Below are positions 1 to 10,360 of a stretch of DNA of 64,000 bases, in pieces (the stretch's first letter is position 1; every line of letters starts with the position of its first letter). Location: NCBI RefSeq assembly GCF_004664715.2, contig NC_051082.1:7347072-7411071 (forward strand), given 5' to 3'. The notes beneath the pieces are model-generated. The model saw only the letters and a program-made list of their open reading frames with translations. It was not told the origin of the DNA and did no database searches. The stretch comes from Peromyscus leucopus. Its lineage: Eukaryota > Chordata > Mammalia > Rodentia > Cricetidae. The translations under genes were made by a program, and so were the position numbers.

Positions 1-480
1 CCCATGTGGGGTGCAGAGAAGCAAATTGTGGTGCTGGCTTGGCTTATTGGCTGTAAGCTCTGGTTCCTTCTGTGTGGAGAGAGCGGCTTCCTCAGGAGAG
101 ATGTCGACAGGCCAAGAGTCAGACCTTCAAGGCCATTGCGGCTTGCTTCCTCATGAATGCCAGCAGCCCAAGACAAAGAGTGGGAGTCTTGAGGAAAACA
201 GAAGGCTTTAGGGGTGAGAAATTTTGGTCCAGCAATGGAAATATCATAGGAGGATGTACTTTATTTAAAAATGGAGGTGGGGGAGGGAGAAGAAAACAAA
301 ATGATCTGAAAAGAGGAACTTCAGTGATGATAGTAATGGGGAGGGGTGGCCTCTCTTTGCCGGGTGTAACCCAACCAAGTTTGCCTGTTTCAGGTCGCAT
401 CATTCACCAACCGCCTCTGGGATCTTCCTCATGTCTTTCGTCATTCCTGTGACTAATTACTTTGTATTTGCCTTTAAGTG
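1..480. other. unique non-coding sequence
   Basis: I see no recognisable repeat, exon or RNA here. A purine-rich patch lies near 270-300. The open frames are short, overlap on both strands and resemble no protein family. Confidence 0.5.
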
Positions 481-489
481 GACTCATTT

Positions 490-1015
490 AAAGTCATAAG
501 GAACAAAATCCCATCATTTTCAGGAAAGTAGATGCAACTGCAGAGTGTCATCCTAAGCAAAATAAGCCAGACTCAGAAAAACAGAATCATGTTTCCTCTC
601 ATATATGGAGCCTAGAGTTTTCACACACAGGCACACACGCACGCATGTCCGCACGCCCGTCCGCATGCACACACACACTATGAAACAAGACGACTGTTTA
701 GCAGCTAGAGAACACCCATGTCAGGTCACTCACAACTGCCTGTAATTCCAGTTCCAGAGGATCTGATGCCCCCTTTTGGCCACCAAGAGCACCTGCACTT
801 ATGTGCCCATACCCACACACAGATACACACATGAATTTTTAAAAATTACTTTTAAATAAAGAGGGGTGTTTAGGATGAGAAGGGGACAGACACACAGGGA
901 TGGGGACAGGGAGCAGGAAAGGGAACTAGGGATTGAATATAGTCAAAACTTTGATATACTTGAGTAAACACATCATTATGAAACCCATTAAATAATAATA
1001 ATAAAAAAACCTGGT
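490..1015 (+). mobile_element. L1 LINE 3' end, interrupted by a SINE
   Basis: The stretch 490-620 resembles the end of rodent L1 ORF2 and the start of its 3' UTR ('gtcatcctaagcaaaataag', 'atatatggagcctag'). After an interrupting SINE, 863-1010 reads as a typical L1 tail: a G/A-rich run, then 'aaacccattaaataataata'. The copy is 5'-truncated, with no coding capacity. It is identified from memory of rodent L1 tails, and the subfamily is not assigned. Confidence 0.55.
690..860 (+). mobile_element. B3/B2-type SINE inserted in the L1 tail
   Basis: The order of words is that of the B3/B2 body and tail: 'cacaactgcctgtaattcca', 'gatgcccccttttggcc', a CA-rich tail and a short A-rich end. The tRNA-like head is poorly preserved. 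It separates the two L1 fragments, so it inserted after the L1. Confidence 0.55.
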
Positions 1016-1349
1016 AGAAAGAAAACTATGCCACTGCTGTATGGCTGTAAAGAAAGCCATTATTGTCAGGAATAGAAAACATGTACAAAAGAAACCAAAA
1101 CAGTAAGAGAAAAACAATGCCCTTCACTTATAGACACTGGCCTGCATTGGGCTCCGAGCTCAAGGCCTGCTGGTGCATTGTAAAGAGAGAGGGACAAGTG
1201 GAACAGGGTGTTGAAGATCAAACTGACCCCAAGTAGAGATGCTCTGCTTTCATTGTGAAAGGGACAGAAGAGAATGTAAATTCAAATGCATGTTTACCCA
1301 CTGTGAGACTCATGCTATAAATCTGTAACACTGAAAATCCCCTTGTATT
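1016..1349. other. unique non-coding sequence
   Basis: There is no recognisable repeat or gene. The sequence is A/T-moderate with no long homopolymers. Confidence 0.4.
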
Positions 1350-1705
1350 GCCAGAGGAATCTCTTCCACCTGCCGGTACCCAAATAACCAGCCAGAGGCT
1401 TAATATTAATTACAAACCGTTTGGTCTAGGCCCAGGCTTCTTGCTAGCTAGCTCTTTCATCTTAAATTAACCCATTTCTATTCATCCATGTACCACCACG
1501 TGTCTTGTGACTTTACCTATATTCTATTACATCTTGCTCCCCTAGCAGCGCTCAGTGTCTCCCCTGACTCCGTCTTTCTTCTCCCTGTATCTTTGCTTGG
1601 ATTTCCCACCTGGCTATGACCTGTCTTGCCATAGGCCAAATAAGCTTCTTTACTAACCAATGGGAGCAACATTTATTCACAGCATACAGAAAGACCATCT
1701 CACAG
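1350..1705 (+). mobile_element. cricetid-type LTR-like interspersed repeat
   Basis: I recognise the words 'gaggcttaatattaattaca', 'taacccatttctattcatcc' and 'accaatgggagcaacattta' from a repeat that is abundant in hamster and deer-mouse DNA. It ends near 'cacagcatacagaaag'. I cannot name the catalogue family. The strand is arbitrary. It matters because it supports a cricetid rather than a murine source. Confidence 0.5.
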
Positions 1706-2242
1706 CATGCTTGCCCACTGCTATTGACTGTGCCAGGGACCCCTCAGCTCTCTAAGAAAAATGCCTGAGAAGAAGACCTGAAATCCTTGTTATTTCTTAA
1801 GTTTTAAGCCTCAAAATTTTGATGCACTTTATTGCTAGGAGTTGTTCAATCAATGGATGCTGGTAAGTGTTCAACAACCTGCTTTCCATAGAAGAAAAAA
1901 AAAGTCTGTTTCACAGTGTTCAGCAATCCCCCTGGTGTAAATGCTCTCATTGTGGCAGCTCTTGCTATACCAGCTGGATGGATGTGGGAGGCTCTCGTGA
2001 GCCAGTGGGAGTGGGTTTCTGGACAGGCCTGCCCCAACAGCTCTGGTTATTCTCTACAGGGCATAAAACAAAGCTGGCATCTGTCAAGATAGAATGCTTG
2101 AAACGTCTCCAGGAAGCTCCTCTACTTTTCAGCTGTCCCTAGAGAATCTATGTGCATGAGGAATGACCTAGAAAACTGGCATTCCCAGCCCTCGACTACA
2201 TTCTCTTCAGGCCCATTTCAGAGGTGGAAATGTTGACGCCTG
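1706..2242. other. unique non-coding sequence
   Basis: I see no repeat family or gene. The 91-residue open frame here matches nothing I know and overlaps an open frame on the other strand. Confidence 0.4.
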
Positions 2243-2594
2243 CGGTGGTTTGAATATAATTGGCTCCCATAAGCTTATAGGGAGTGGCACTATTAGGAGG
2301 TGTGGCTTTGTTAGAGTGGGTGTGGCCTTGTTGGAGGAAGTGTGTCACTGTGGGGGCGGACTTTGAGGCTTCCTATGCTCAGGATACCACCCAGTGTCTC
2401 AGTCAACTTCCTGCTCCCTGCAAGATGTAGGACTCTCAGCTACCTCTCCAGCATCACATCTGCCTGCATGTCACCATGCTCCCTGCCACGATGATAATGG
2501 ACTGAACCTCTAAACTGTAATGAAATGTTTTTCCTTTATAAGAGTTGCTATGGTCATGATGTCTCTTCACAGCAATAGAAACCCTATGTAAGAC
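2243..2594 (+). mobile_element. rodent interspersed repeat, family A
   Basis: It starts 'gtggtttgaatataattggc', contains 'aggaggtgtggctttgtt' and 'ggaggaagtgtgtcactg', and ends 'cttcacagcaatagaaaccc'. This is a very common rodent repeat of roughly 350-450 bp. The reverse-strand copy at 16444-16745 starts with the complement of this end. The copy is internally deleted. Confidence 0.65.
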
Positions 2595-3060
2595 AGTATC
2601 CCTCCTTACATGTTGGCGGTCACTGGGATGGAACCTCTATTTCTGATCTATTCAGACTCCCAAGGAGACTGCTTGACTTCAAAGTCAAGATACAAGTCCC
2701 CCACTCTGGTAGCTTTCTTGGGTTGATTCAGACCAGCCATCCCCCTGCAAGCTTTAGCAGTCTCCGCAAGCCAATGGACACGAGTCTCTGTGCCTGGCTG
2801 TGGTAGGTCAGTCTCCATTGGGGCTGTTTGCACAGTTCACTCCACATGTCCTGTCTAGATATGATTTCTCTGAGGTCCCACTCCATGTCAACAATTTTGT
2901 GTTGATCCCAGCATCCATTTCATGGAACCATGATAAGGACTAAGGAAGCCTTGAAAACATCCTGCCAGGCCATGCTCACCCTTTGTCCATGGAACCCCGC
3001 AAAGCCCATGACAGTGCTCAATCAACACTTTGGTGGCTGTCTCCAGACACAGACCCTGGC
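2595..3060. other. unique non-coding sequence
   Basis: There is no recognisable repeat or gene. Confidence 0.4.
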
Positions 3061-3423
3061 TCTTCTCCAGTCCAGCCCTGCCCTCCTCACACCTCCGAGG
3101 CACCTGAAGCACAAAGCATTTGGGTGTGCTCCACCTGGAGAACAATGCTTCGTATCTTCTCACTTAAGCTTAGTTGCGAATGACTTGCAGGACACCCCTC
3201 ATGGGGCGATTTTACACCAGGTTGTAATGCTGGCATATGCATGTCATGACCTGTGGCCATCTGCAACAGCTATTTTTAGCATCCTAGCAAAGGTTTGGCA
3301 TGAGCTGTCGTATAAATGGGTTTCCCCCTTTCCTCTCCTCAGTACTGGAATTGGCATCCATCTAACACAACCCTGCCAGGCTGAGTTGGGCAGGAGATGT
3401 TCTAGAAAAGTGGAGAACCACTG
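3061..3423. mobile_element. possible old hAT/Charlie-like DNA transposon end
   Basis: The segment ends in 'gagaaccactg' at 3413-3423. This is the complement of the 'cagtggttctc' terminal repeat of Charlie/MER5/URR1 elements. I could not find the opposite terminal repeat, so the left border is a guess. A 166-residue open frame overlaps it but resembles no transposase. Confidence 0.3.
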
Positions 3424-3779
3424 CTCATGAAGTGGCCCTACTTCCTGGTCCCATGTCCACCAAAATGTGTTGGCTTTGGGTTATTGATTGTCACCGACAT
3501 CTCAGATCTGTGGCTTGCCGGGAGGGTGCAGAGCCAAGATTCCATGCGTGGGTCTGGTGCTCTGCACATGCCCAGCAGGGCTACTACCTGCTCTCCTGAC
3601 AAACCCGTGTTGAGCTTGGCCTGAGCAGAAGGCTCTGCGTGTCATGTGGTCTAGCTTTGTGCCTTGAGGACTTAGGCAGATGAAATCAATTTCAGCACCC
3701 CTCTTGTCCCTGGTTGGAGCAGGGGCAAAGGCAGGCTTTGTCCTGGGAGGCCGGTACCGGCACCATGTTTGATAAGAGC
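3424..3779. other. unique non-coding sequence
   Basis: I recognise no repeat or gene here. Confidence 0.4.
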
Positions 3780-3950
3780 ATGAACTGGCATCTTAGATCC
3801 TGATTGGTCTTATAACCAGTTATGGAATGATTCTGGGCCACAGTTTGTGTTTCTGAAGAACAGGATAGACAACCCCCACAGAGGCCGTGGTAAGATTAAT
3901 GGACAGCCTCTGCACAATGTTGGCGTGGAGCAGGCTCTATGTTTCCTGGC
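3780..3950 (-). mobile_element. MIR SINE fragment
   Basis: The order of words matches reverse-strand MIR: loss of the 'cctcatctgtaaaatggg' core with remnants such as 'ttctgaagaacaggata', followed by 'gtggtaagattaatgg' and 'gtggagcaggctc'. It is ancient and heavily diverged. Confidence 0.4.
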
Positions 3951-4189
3951 CACGTGCCTCAGAGCCTATAGTTACAGTTAGCATGAGAGAAAATTGGCAG
4001 AAATAAAATAGAGACACTTTGGATCCAAATCATCCTGGGTTTGATCCCAAGCTCTCTTGTTGAGAATCAAAGCTGGGGTACAGAGGGAGCCTCAGATGTG
4101 GTCATATAATTGCATCTACTTTGGGGGTGAGGGTGGGTTTGGGATGATATGGTATTGATGAGTACTTTTAGTTCTTGATATCACAATAT

Positions 4190-4530
4190 GCTTATTGTTT
4201 ATAAGGTCTGTGTGTTATTATTTGTATATGTTTATGTGTCTGTGTGTGGCTATGTGTGTTTGTATACATGGAGGACAGAAGTTGATGTCACAGGTCTTCC
4301 TCCATTGTCCCCCACCTTGTATTTTGAGAAAGGGTCACTCACTGAATCCGGAGTGCACCAATTTGCCTAAACTGGCTGGAGAACCAGCCCCAAGGATCCC
4401 CCCCCCCATTTCCCTCTCTCTAGTGCTGGGATTGTAGGTGTGTGCTACCACACCTGGCTTTCACATGCCTGCTGGGCCTCAAGCTTGCACAACCAACATT
4501 TTATTGACTAGCCATTTCATCAGCTCTTAT
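4190..4530 (-). mobile_element. B4-type SINE
   Basis: A T/G-rich tail ('ctgtgtgtggctatgtgtg') leads into 'tggaggacagaagttgatgt', then 'gtgctgggattgtaggtgtg' (B1-like part), then a tRNA-like end 'ttgactagccatttcatcag'. This is the layout of a reverse-strand B4 (ID-type head joined to a B1-derived part). A C8-9 run near 4400 lies inside it. Confidence 0.7.
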
Positions 4531-4599
4531 GTTATTACTTGACTGAGAATAAAAAGAAAATAGAACTTTTTTTTTTTTTTTGATGAAATTTAGATACTA

Positions 4600-5010
4600 G
4601 ATGTCCTCCAAAGCCATGTGTTAGAGGGTTGGTCACCGGCCGGTGGCACTCTTGGGAGGTGCTGCCCGGTGGAAGGCCCCTTCAAAGAGAAGGGGTCACT
4701 GCGGCTCACAGTTCAAGGGCGGGCAGAGCCCATCACGGTGGGGGGGGGGAGGGAGCAAGGCTTGCAGCAGCTGTCACACCCACTCCGGTCAGGGCCGGAG
4801 AGTGAGGAACTCACACTTAGCAAGTGTGTCTCTTTTCACGTAGTCTAGAACCAAGCCCTGAAAGGAGGTCACCCTGTTTAGTGTGGGCCTTCCCACCAAA
4901 ATCATTGAATCAACACTGTCCCCACAGGTGTGCCCAGAGGCCTGGCCCCTAGATGACTCCAGATCCTGTCAAGCTGACAGTTGCTGTTGACCAATCACAC
5001 TGTGCTTTGT
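4600..5010 (-). mobile_element. rodent interspersed repeat mosaic, families C and B
   Basis: 4600-4690 resembles family C ('gaggtgctgcccggtggaag'). From about 4690 the order 'ggctcacagttcaagg', 'cacacccactccggtcag', 'agaggcctg', 'gatgactccagatcctgtca' and 'agctgacagttgctgtt' is that of a family B-like repeat on the reverse strand. The borders are uncertain. A G9-10 run sits at about 4740. Confidence 0.45.
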
Positions 5011-5279
5011 AAACGTCAGTCTTCTCCCTGCAGCCATCGCGACAGTACACACTTCTCTGTTCACACTTTTTCTTTGCACCAGCACTAGACTAAAAAGCAT
5101 AGCCTCAGTGTCAGGTTCCTCCTAGGCCACCGCCTGCCTCTGACCCCCAGATCAGTAAGGGCTGAAGGCTAGGATCACTTCCGGAACTCAGCAGGGTTCC
5201 TTTGAATAGTGGATGGCGGTTGGTGTCTTCCCAGGGGATTGCCAGGGGCTACAGAATTCCAGAGTACTCTCTGGCTCTC
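5011..5279. other. unique non-coding sequence
   Basis: No repeat is recognised. It ends where a B4 SINE with its GT tract begins. Confidence 0.4.
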
Positions 5280-5302
5280 TGGTGGTGGTCTGGTATTTTT
5301 TG

Positions 5303-5304
<2 letters not shown>

Positions 5305-5344
<40 letters not shown>

Positions 5345-5588
5345 ATTCTCAATCTCTCTCCACCTTATTTTCTGTGACAGGCCCTCCCACTGAACCGGGA
5401 GCTTGGCTTAGACTTGCTGGCCAACAAGCCTGAAGCATCCTGCCCGTCTCTGTCTCCTCATTGCTGGTTTGACTGACACATGCCGCCAGGCCTAGTTTTT
5501 TTTTTTTAATCTGGGTGCTGGGGAATCCAAATTCAGGTCCTTGTGCTTGCAACGCAAACTCTTTCCCCAATGAGCCATTTCCCCAGCC
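5305..5588 (-). mobile_element. B4-type SINE with (GT)n tract
   Basis: A pure (GT)19 tract at 5305-5342 is followed by 'gtgacaggccctcccactga', 'cttagacttgctggccaaca' and the tRNA-like end 'aatgagccatttccccagcc'. The layout is reverse-strand B4, with the GT tract at the tail of the element. Confidence 0.7.
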
Positions 5589-5665
5589 TTCTGTTGACCT
5601 TGAACTCCTAATCCTCCTGCCTCAGCCTCCTGAGAGCTAGGACAGCATGCACCAACACTCCTGGC
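5589..5665 (-). mobile_element. B1-derived fragment
   Basis: 'ccttgaactcctaatcctcc', 'gcctcagcctcctgagagct' and 'gcatgcaccaacactcctgg' are the reverse-strand B1/7SL right part. The fragment is short and lacks the other half. Confidence 0.55.
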
Positions 5666-5914
5666 ACCAAGGCCTTTCTTCACAAAAATTTGTTCCCCGG
5701 GGAAGGAATGACCCTGGGGCTGGAGTACACAGCTGTTCAGGGATGTGGGCACACGCTGGGGTTTTTTTTCCCACACTCTGAACAATAGCTAGGAGCATCT
5801 CTGAGATCCGGGTGGGAAAATCCTCAGGCTCAGGAAGAACTGACCACTTGGTACACCTGGGATTCTAATCAGCTCTGACTATAAGGGCAGTTGTAAGGCT
5901 GATATACTGAAAGA

Positions 5915-6200
5915 GAGTCCATCCATCTGTCTATACTCCACCCACTAACCCCCTTCTTCCCTCCTCCCATCCACCCATCCATCTCTCCCTCCATCCTCCA
6001 CTCATCTATTCCTTCCTTCATCCATCCATGCTCCATCCACCCATCCTTCCCTCCATCCATCTTCTACATGCCTGTTCCTTCCTCCCTCCTTCCCTCCCTT
6101 CCTCTACCCAGATATCTATCATTCCCTCTATCTCTCCATGCTCCATCCACCCATCCCTCTCTCCATCCATCCATGCTCCATCCACCCTCCCTCTCTCCCG
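5915..6200. repeat. (CCAT/TCCC)-rich minisatellite-like tract
   Basis: This is an imperfect array of 'catccatc', 'tccctcc' and related 4-mers. A longer word, 'ccatgctccatccaccc', recurs near 6026, 6137 and 6172, which suggests a higher-order unit about 35-110 bp long. The open frames on both strands (Asp/Gly/Trp-rich or Pro/Ser/His-rich) are products of the repeat. Confidence 0.8.
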
Positions 6201-7329
6201 TGACGGTCCATTGAATCGTTTCTCCATCTTAGCTCTGGAGACAGGTTGTAAACTAAGTTCAAGATTTAGGCCCTGGGAGCAAATGCTCCGTGTTTCCACC
6301 ATTCAAACCTCCCATCCACCCAGTGGGCACAGACGACATCTAGAGATCCTGTCTGGTTGTTGTGTGAACTGTCTGTAGTATCTCGTTCCCACACAGAAAG
6401 AACCTGCCGGGCCGCAGTGGCTGCCCACGAACAAGTATAAGGATACACATCTTAGGGACTGGAGTCTGGTAGGGAGAGCCGGTATGTCCCGTGGCTGAGA
6501 ATAAAGGGCGCCATGGCTCACAGCAATGAAACCGCTTACATGCTCCAGACCAGATTTCGAAAGCGTGCTTTTGACAAAAGTTCCTACCACTTGCAGACTG
6601 CGGTTGTTCTTGGTGTCTGCACACCACCCTTCAAGCCCTAGGTTGCTGGTGCAGATGAACCTCAAGACATACAGACTCCCCTCGCTGATCCTCCAGTACA
6701 GTCCGAAGAACCCTGTGAGAAGGACCCTTTGTCGCCCACCCAACTGTGACATACGTTTGGGACTTGTTGCCTTGTAAATGAGGTCTGAGGTGTCACTTCT
6801 GTGAGGTACATCTCTCTGGCCAGTGTGGTGCTCTGTGCCCTTCCCTAAGCCTGAGTGAGCATGGCAATTTATTATGGTGACAACCCCAGCCTCCGTCCCA
6901 GGCACCAGGTGTGCCACAGCTATTGGATGACTTTGCCAAGATTTTAACGACATCGAGGTGATTTTATTTGATATGCTTCCCTTAACTCCTTATGGATTCT
7001 GTGGCTTGGCGAGGCACTGAACTTGAAAAATTGATTGTGTTATTTGTGAGGATCCAAGAGCAAGAGGGACCTGGGGGGCTGAATCGGATGTCCGACAGGT
7101 TCCGGTGGGTTGAAACAGGTCGAATGACCACTTTTTCCAACTGGGCTTTAGAGCTGACCTAGGGGCTGGCAGCACATTTGTGTCCCTGTCCCCTCCCTGA
7201 CCCCTCCCAGACTTTGCTCATTCACAGCGTTTCCTGACTGAATCTTAAAGGCATTTAAATCAGAAACTCTTGCATTCAGGAACTGGGTTCTAGGTGACTC
7301 ACACACTTTCTGATGCCCTCGACAGGCCT
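6201..7329. promoter_or_regulatory. repeat-free stretch, weak candidate conserved element
   Basis: I see no SINE, L1 or MIR over about 1.1 kb, which is unusual for this window. Segment 6840-6990 is A/T-rich ('gcaatttattatggtgac', 'gattttatttgatatgct') and looks non-repetitive. A 216-residue reverse-strand open frame (6303-6953) has no recognisable domain. Regulatory function is inferred from texture only. Confidence 0.25.
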
Positions 7330-7600
7330 CTGAACCCCCACTTTAATCACACTTATTCATTCAACAATCGTTTGGTAGCACTTGCTCTGTGCTACCACTA
7401 TGCTGGGAACCAGACTAGCAGACATTACCAATCAACCCCTGTGATCACTACTACCAGCCGGCGTTGCTCCATTTATCCTCACATTACTCCACAAGGCAAA
7501 TACAATTCCTGTTCTCCGTTTATGGATGGGAACGCTGGGGGGCAGAGAGACAGAGTAACCTGCCTGTGGTCACACAGTGAGTGGGAAACTCACCTGTGGT
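7330..7600 (+). mobile_element. MIR SINE
   Basis: 'ttattcattcaacaatcg' and 'ctctgtgctaccactatgct' are followed by 'ggcagagagacagagtaacc' and 'gtggtcacacagtgagtggg'. This is the MIR core in forward order. It is one of the better preserved MIR copies here. Confidence 0.65.
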
Positions 7601-7604
7601 CTTT

Positions 7605-7832
7605 TAAACATTTGGATTTGCCTGTTTTGTCTTGTGTGTAAGTGTCTGCCTGTTGTGTACATGTCTGTACCACCTGAGTGCCTGGTGACCCATGGAGGTC
7701 AGAAAAGGGCATCGTATCCCCAGAACTAGAGTTACAGACGCTTGGCAGCTGCTGTGTGGGTGCCAGGAACCCCACCCGGGTCTTCTGCAAGAACAAGGGC
7801 TCTTAACTCCTGAGCCATCTTCCTAGTCCTTC
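7605..7832 (-). mobile_element. B3-type SINE
   Basis: Reverse-strand B3: T/G-rich tail, 'catggaggtcagaaaagggc', 'cagaactagagttacagacg', 'gtgggtgccaggaacccc' and the tRNA-like head complement 'actcctgagccatcttccta'. Confidence 0.75.
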
Positions 7833-8044
7833 CCCATGTTCTTCACACCATACACATCAGCCTTTGTCTGGCAGGGTTGATTCCCAGGAGCTTGTGGCAG
7901 CTTGCAAAGATTGGGCTGGCTTTAAGTTCCCGCAGCCTCAGAGTCTCTCCTACTCTTCAGATTCAAGAAATGAAGTGAGCATTTAGTTATATCCCTGGGT
8001 GAGCATGAGTATATGACTGTAGGGTGTGTGTGAGTATATGTAAA
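7833..8044. other. unique non-coding sequence
   Basis: Nothing is recognised. Confidence 0.4.
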
Positions 8045-8047
8045 TGT

Positions 8048-8116
<69 letters not shown>

Positions 8117-8130
8117 AGGGAGGGAGAGAG
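8045..8130. repeat. compound (GT)n(GA)n(GGGA)n microsatellite
   Basis: Uninterrupted GT to about 8072 passes directly into GA to about 8110, then GGGA units. The Arg-Glu or Cys-Val open frames across it are artefacts of the repeat. Confidence 0.95.
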
Positions 8131-8609
8131 AAAGTATACATGTGAGAGTGTGTGAGCATGTGTGTATGTTTTCAACACATCATAACTGGAAGACTTCTTC
8201 CTGCTTCCCCCCAGCACTCCAGTTTCCAAATCTTCGCTTGCAATTTTCACCTCACTAGGAGACAGCTCCAGCCCTCTGTTTGCTGTAAATCGTTCCTAAA
8301 GTCTCCACTGTAAGCTCTTTCTCTCCAAATATGGTGACTTCTCAGGCCCCGCATTAGCCCTCAGCCCTCAGCTTAGGCGAGAAGCGCCCCATATAAGGTC
8401 AGACTTGTAGCTTTCATCCTGTGCCAACCTGCCAGGCTGGGTTTCCTCTCTGGTGTCCCTGTTCTGTAGCCTCCATGGGCCAGACTACCAGGAATCCTGG
8501 TCCCATTACCTAGTTCTTCCAAGAAAACAGGCCGCTCTTTCCCTGCCCTCCCCCTTCCTGGGACGAGAAGCAAGGAGGAGAAGGAGGAGGAGGAAGAAGA
8601 TGCTGAAGA
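8131..8609. other. unique non-coding sequence
   Basis: No repeat family is recognised. A purine-rich patch (GGAGGA-type) is at 8570-8600. Confidence 0.4.
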
Positions 8610-8830
8610 GTGATTAGAGGAACATGGGGGGGCATGATTAATGCCAATTAAATTTGGGGCATTAAGAGTGAGATGGTGGGAAACCTATGCTCAGTCGCTC
8701 TACCCGGGGCTGTGTTCATTACGTGTGCAGAGTCTCCATGGAAACCTAAGTTGTGTACATTTATAAACTCCTGGTAATTATGTGGAAAGCTCCCCAGTAC
8801 TAAGAAAGGGCAGGAGGGACCGGGCTCCAT
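8610..8830. promoter_or_regulatory. candidate conserved non-coding element
   Basis: This is repeat-free DNA with several homeodomain-like TAAT/ATTA cores: 'gattaatgccaattaaat' at about 8635-8653, 'gcattaagag' and 'ggtaattatg' near 8773. This texture is typical of conserved enhancers. Conservation itself cannot be seen from one genome. Confidence 0.35.
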
Positions 8831-8952
8831 GGACTCTGCTGGAGTTCAAAGTCAAGGTAGCTGATACCATCCTCAGTAGCTAATGAGGACAGAACTGATT
8901 TCAGGAACATTTTCACAGTTACAGGCCCAGAGTTTGGAAGTCTTAAGGTGTG

Positions 8953-9004
8953 TGTTGTACTTTAATGTGAATCCTGCCCTCTGCCAGGCTCATGTGTTTG
9001 GATA
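8953..9004 (+). mobile_element. family C repeat fragment
   Basis: 'ccaggctcatgtgtttgg' and 'atattaggtcc' match the start of family C (fuller copy at 13745-14046). The sequence then breaks where the family B element at 9010 begins. 'gctttggaacctttagtgtg' after 9405 may be the continuation, which would make the B element an insertion. Confidence 0.45.
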
Positions 9005-9021
9005 TTAGGTCCCTAGGCAGT

Positions 9022-9380
9022 TGTGCTGGTTAATTTCTGTCAACCTGGTGCAAACGGGAGTCACCCGGGAAGAGGGAACCTCAGTGGAGAGAATGTCTCC
9101 ATCAGATTGGCCTGTGGGCAAGCGTGTGGGGGAATTTCCTTGATTAACGATTGATGCATCAGGGTCCAGTCCACCATGGGTGGTGCCTCCCCTGGGCTGG
9201 TGCTCCTGGGGTGTATACAAAAGCAGGCTGATCAAGACACAGGGAGCAAGTCCTCCATCCTGTGTCTGTTTCTGCTTCCAAGTTCCTGCCTTGACCTCCC
9301 TTGGGGGTGGGGACAGACCTTTCCTCTGTGGGTGACTTCTGCTCAGTGTTCGTCACAGCAGTGGAAAGCACATTAGACAC
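9022..9380 (+). mobile_element. rodent interspersed repeat, family B
   Basis: It begins 'gtgctggttaatttctgtca', then 'gaagagggaacctcagtgga', 'ctccatcagattggcctg', 'gtccaccatgggtggtgcc' and 'caaaagcaggctgatcaaga', ending at 'cgtcacagcagtggaaag'. This is near full length for the family and is the best copy in the window. Confidence 0.65.
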
Positions 9381-9536
9381 TGGTTGGGGGCGGGGACGCT
9401 TCTGAAGGCTTTGGAACCTTTAGTGTGTGGGGCCTCACTCGAGCGAGAGGCTCACTGGGATGGACCCTGTTCCTGCCACCTCTCAGCTTCCAGTTCCTGG
9501 AATATGTGAGGAGATAAGAGTTCCAGCTGCACACTG

Positions 9537-9564
9537 CAGTAGCAGCAGCAGCAGTGTGCGTGTG

Positions 9565-9614
<50 letters not shown>

Positions 9615-9835
9615 CGCTCCCATGTGTACTCAGGAGCCATCCACTTGTTTTTTAGACAGGTCCCTCACTGGGACTAGGTGGGGGCTGGTTGACTCTGCTA
9701 GGCTGGCCAACCATCGAACCCCAGGCAGGGATCTTCCTGTCTCTGCCTCCACAGCACTGGGATTCTGAACCTGTGCAGGGAACCGAACTCAGTTCCTAAG
9801 GCTAGTTACCGCTTGAGCCATTTCCCAGTCCTCTT
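9537..9835 (-). mobile_element. B4-type SINE with (GT)n(GC)n tract
   Basis: A short (CAG)5 run at about 9541-9554 precedes (GT)n at 9567-9606 and an alternating 'gcgcgcgcgc' run to 9617. The B4 body follows: 'agacaggtccctcactggga', 'ggctggccaaccatcgaacc', 'cttgagccatttcccagtcc'. Alternating GT/GC DNA is prone to the Z form. Confidence 0.7.
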
Positions 9836-10199
9836 ATTCTACTTTCTTTTAACCTTGCCTTTGACCATGGAAAAAAGCAAAACAAACAAATTCCCAATGC
9901 TACATTGCAGAGGTCGAGCGCAGATTGGCTAATGCCGGGCGGTGATGAATCGCTTCAGTTCTGCCTCCAATGTCTTAGCTGCAAGTGAGGACAGGCAGAT
10001 GTCCTGCTGAGGGGTTTCCTTGGTTGTTACTGGTTAATCCAGCAAATGTTGTCTTTGTATATTCAGTGGTTAAATTGCGGGCCAGGGCCTGTTACTCTGC
10101 CTCTGCATTGCCACGTTCATGCCACTGCCCCCACCCTAACCCCAATCAGCCTACTCAGGATTGGCCTCCGGCCCGAGGGAGAGCATGAACATGAGAAGC
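9836..10199. other. unique non-coding sequence
   Basis: No repeat or gene is recognised. Confidence 0.4.
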
Positions 10200-10360
10200 G
10201 GAAAGTTGAATCCTGCTGTTCCCACCCATGGCATCACCAGGGACATGTCACCTCATCCTCCCCAGTCTGACTCCACGATCATCAAATGAAGCTTTATATT
10301 GTCCTCACAGTTGTGCTGAGGATTAAATGAAATGATTTGCTTAAGATCTGTCCATCACAA
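10200..10360 (-). mobile_element. MIR SINE
   Basis: The reverse-strand MIR signature is present: 'gatcatcaaatgaagcttta' (the degraded 'cctcatctgtaaaatgg' core) followed by 'gtgctgaggattaaatgaaa'. Confidence 0.6.

Noticed and set aside
2930..3430. 166-codon open frame that could have been a transposase remnant
   Set aside because: It ends at a hAT-like terminal repeat, but the translation shows no hAT catalytic or dimerisation motif that I recognise.
6303..6953. 216-codon reverse-strand open frame
   Set aside because: No recognisable domain and no splice or codon pattern. Other frames on both strands overlap it.
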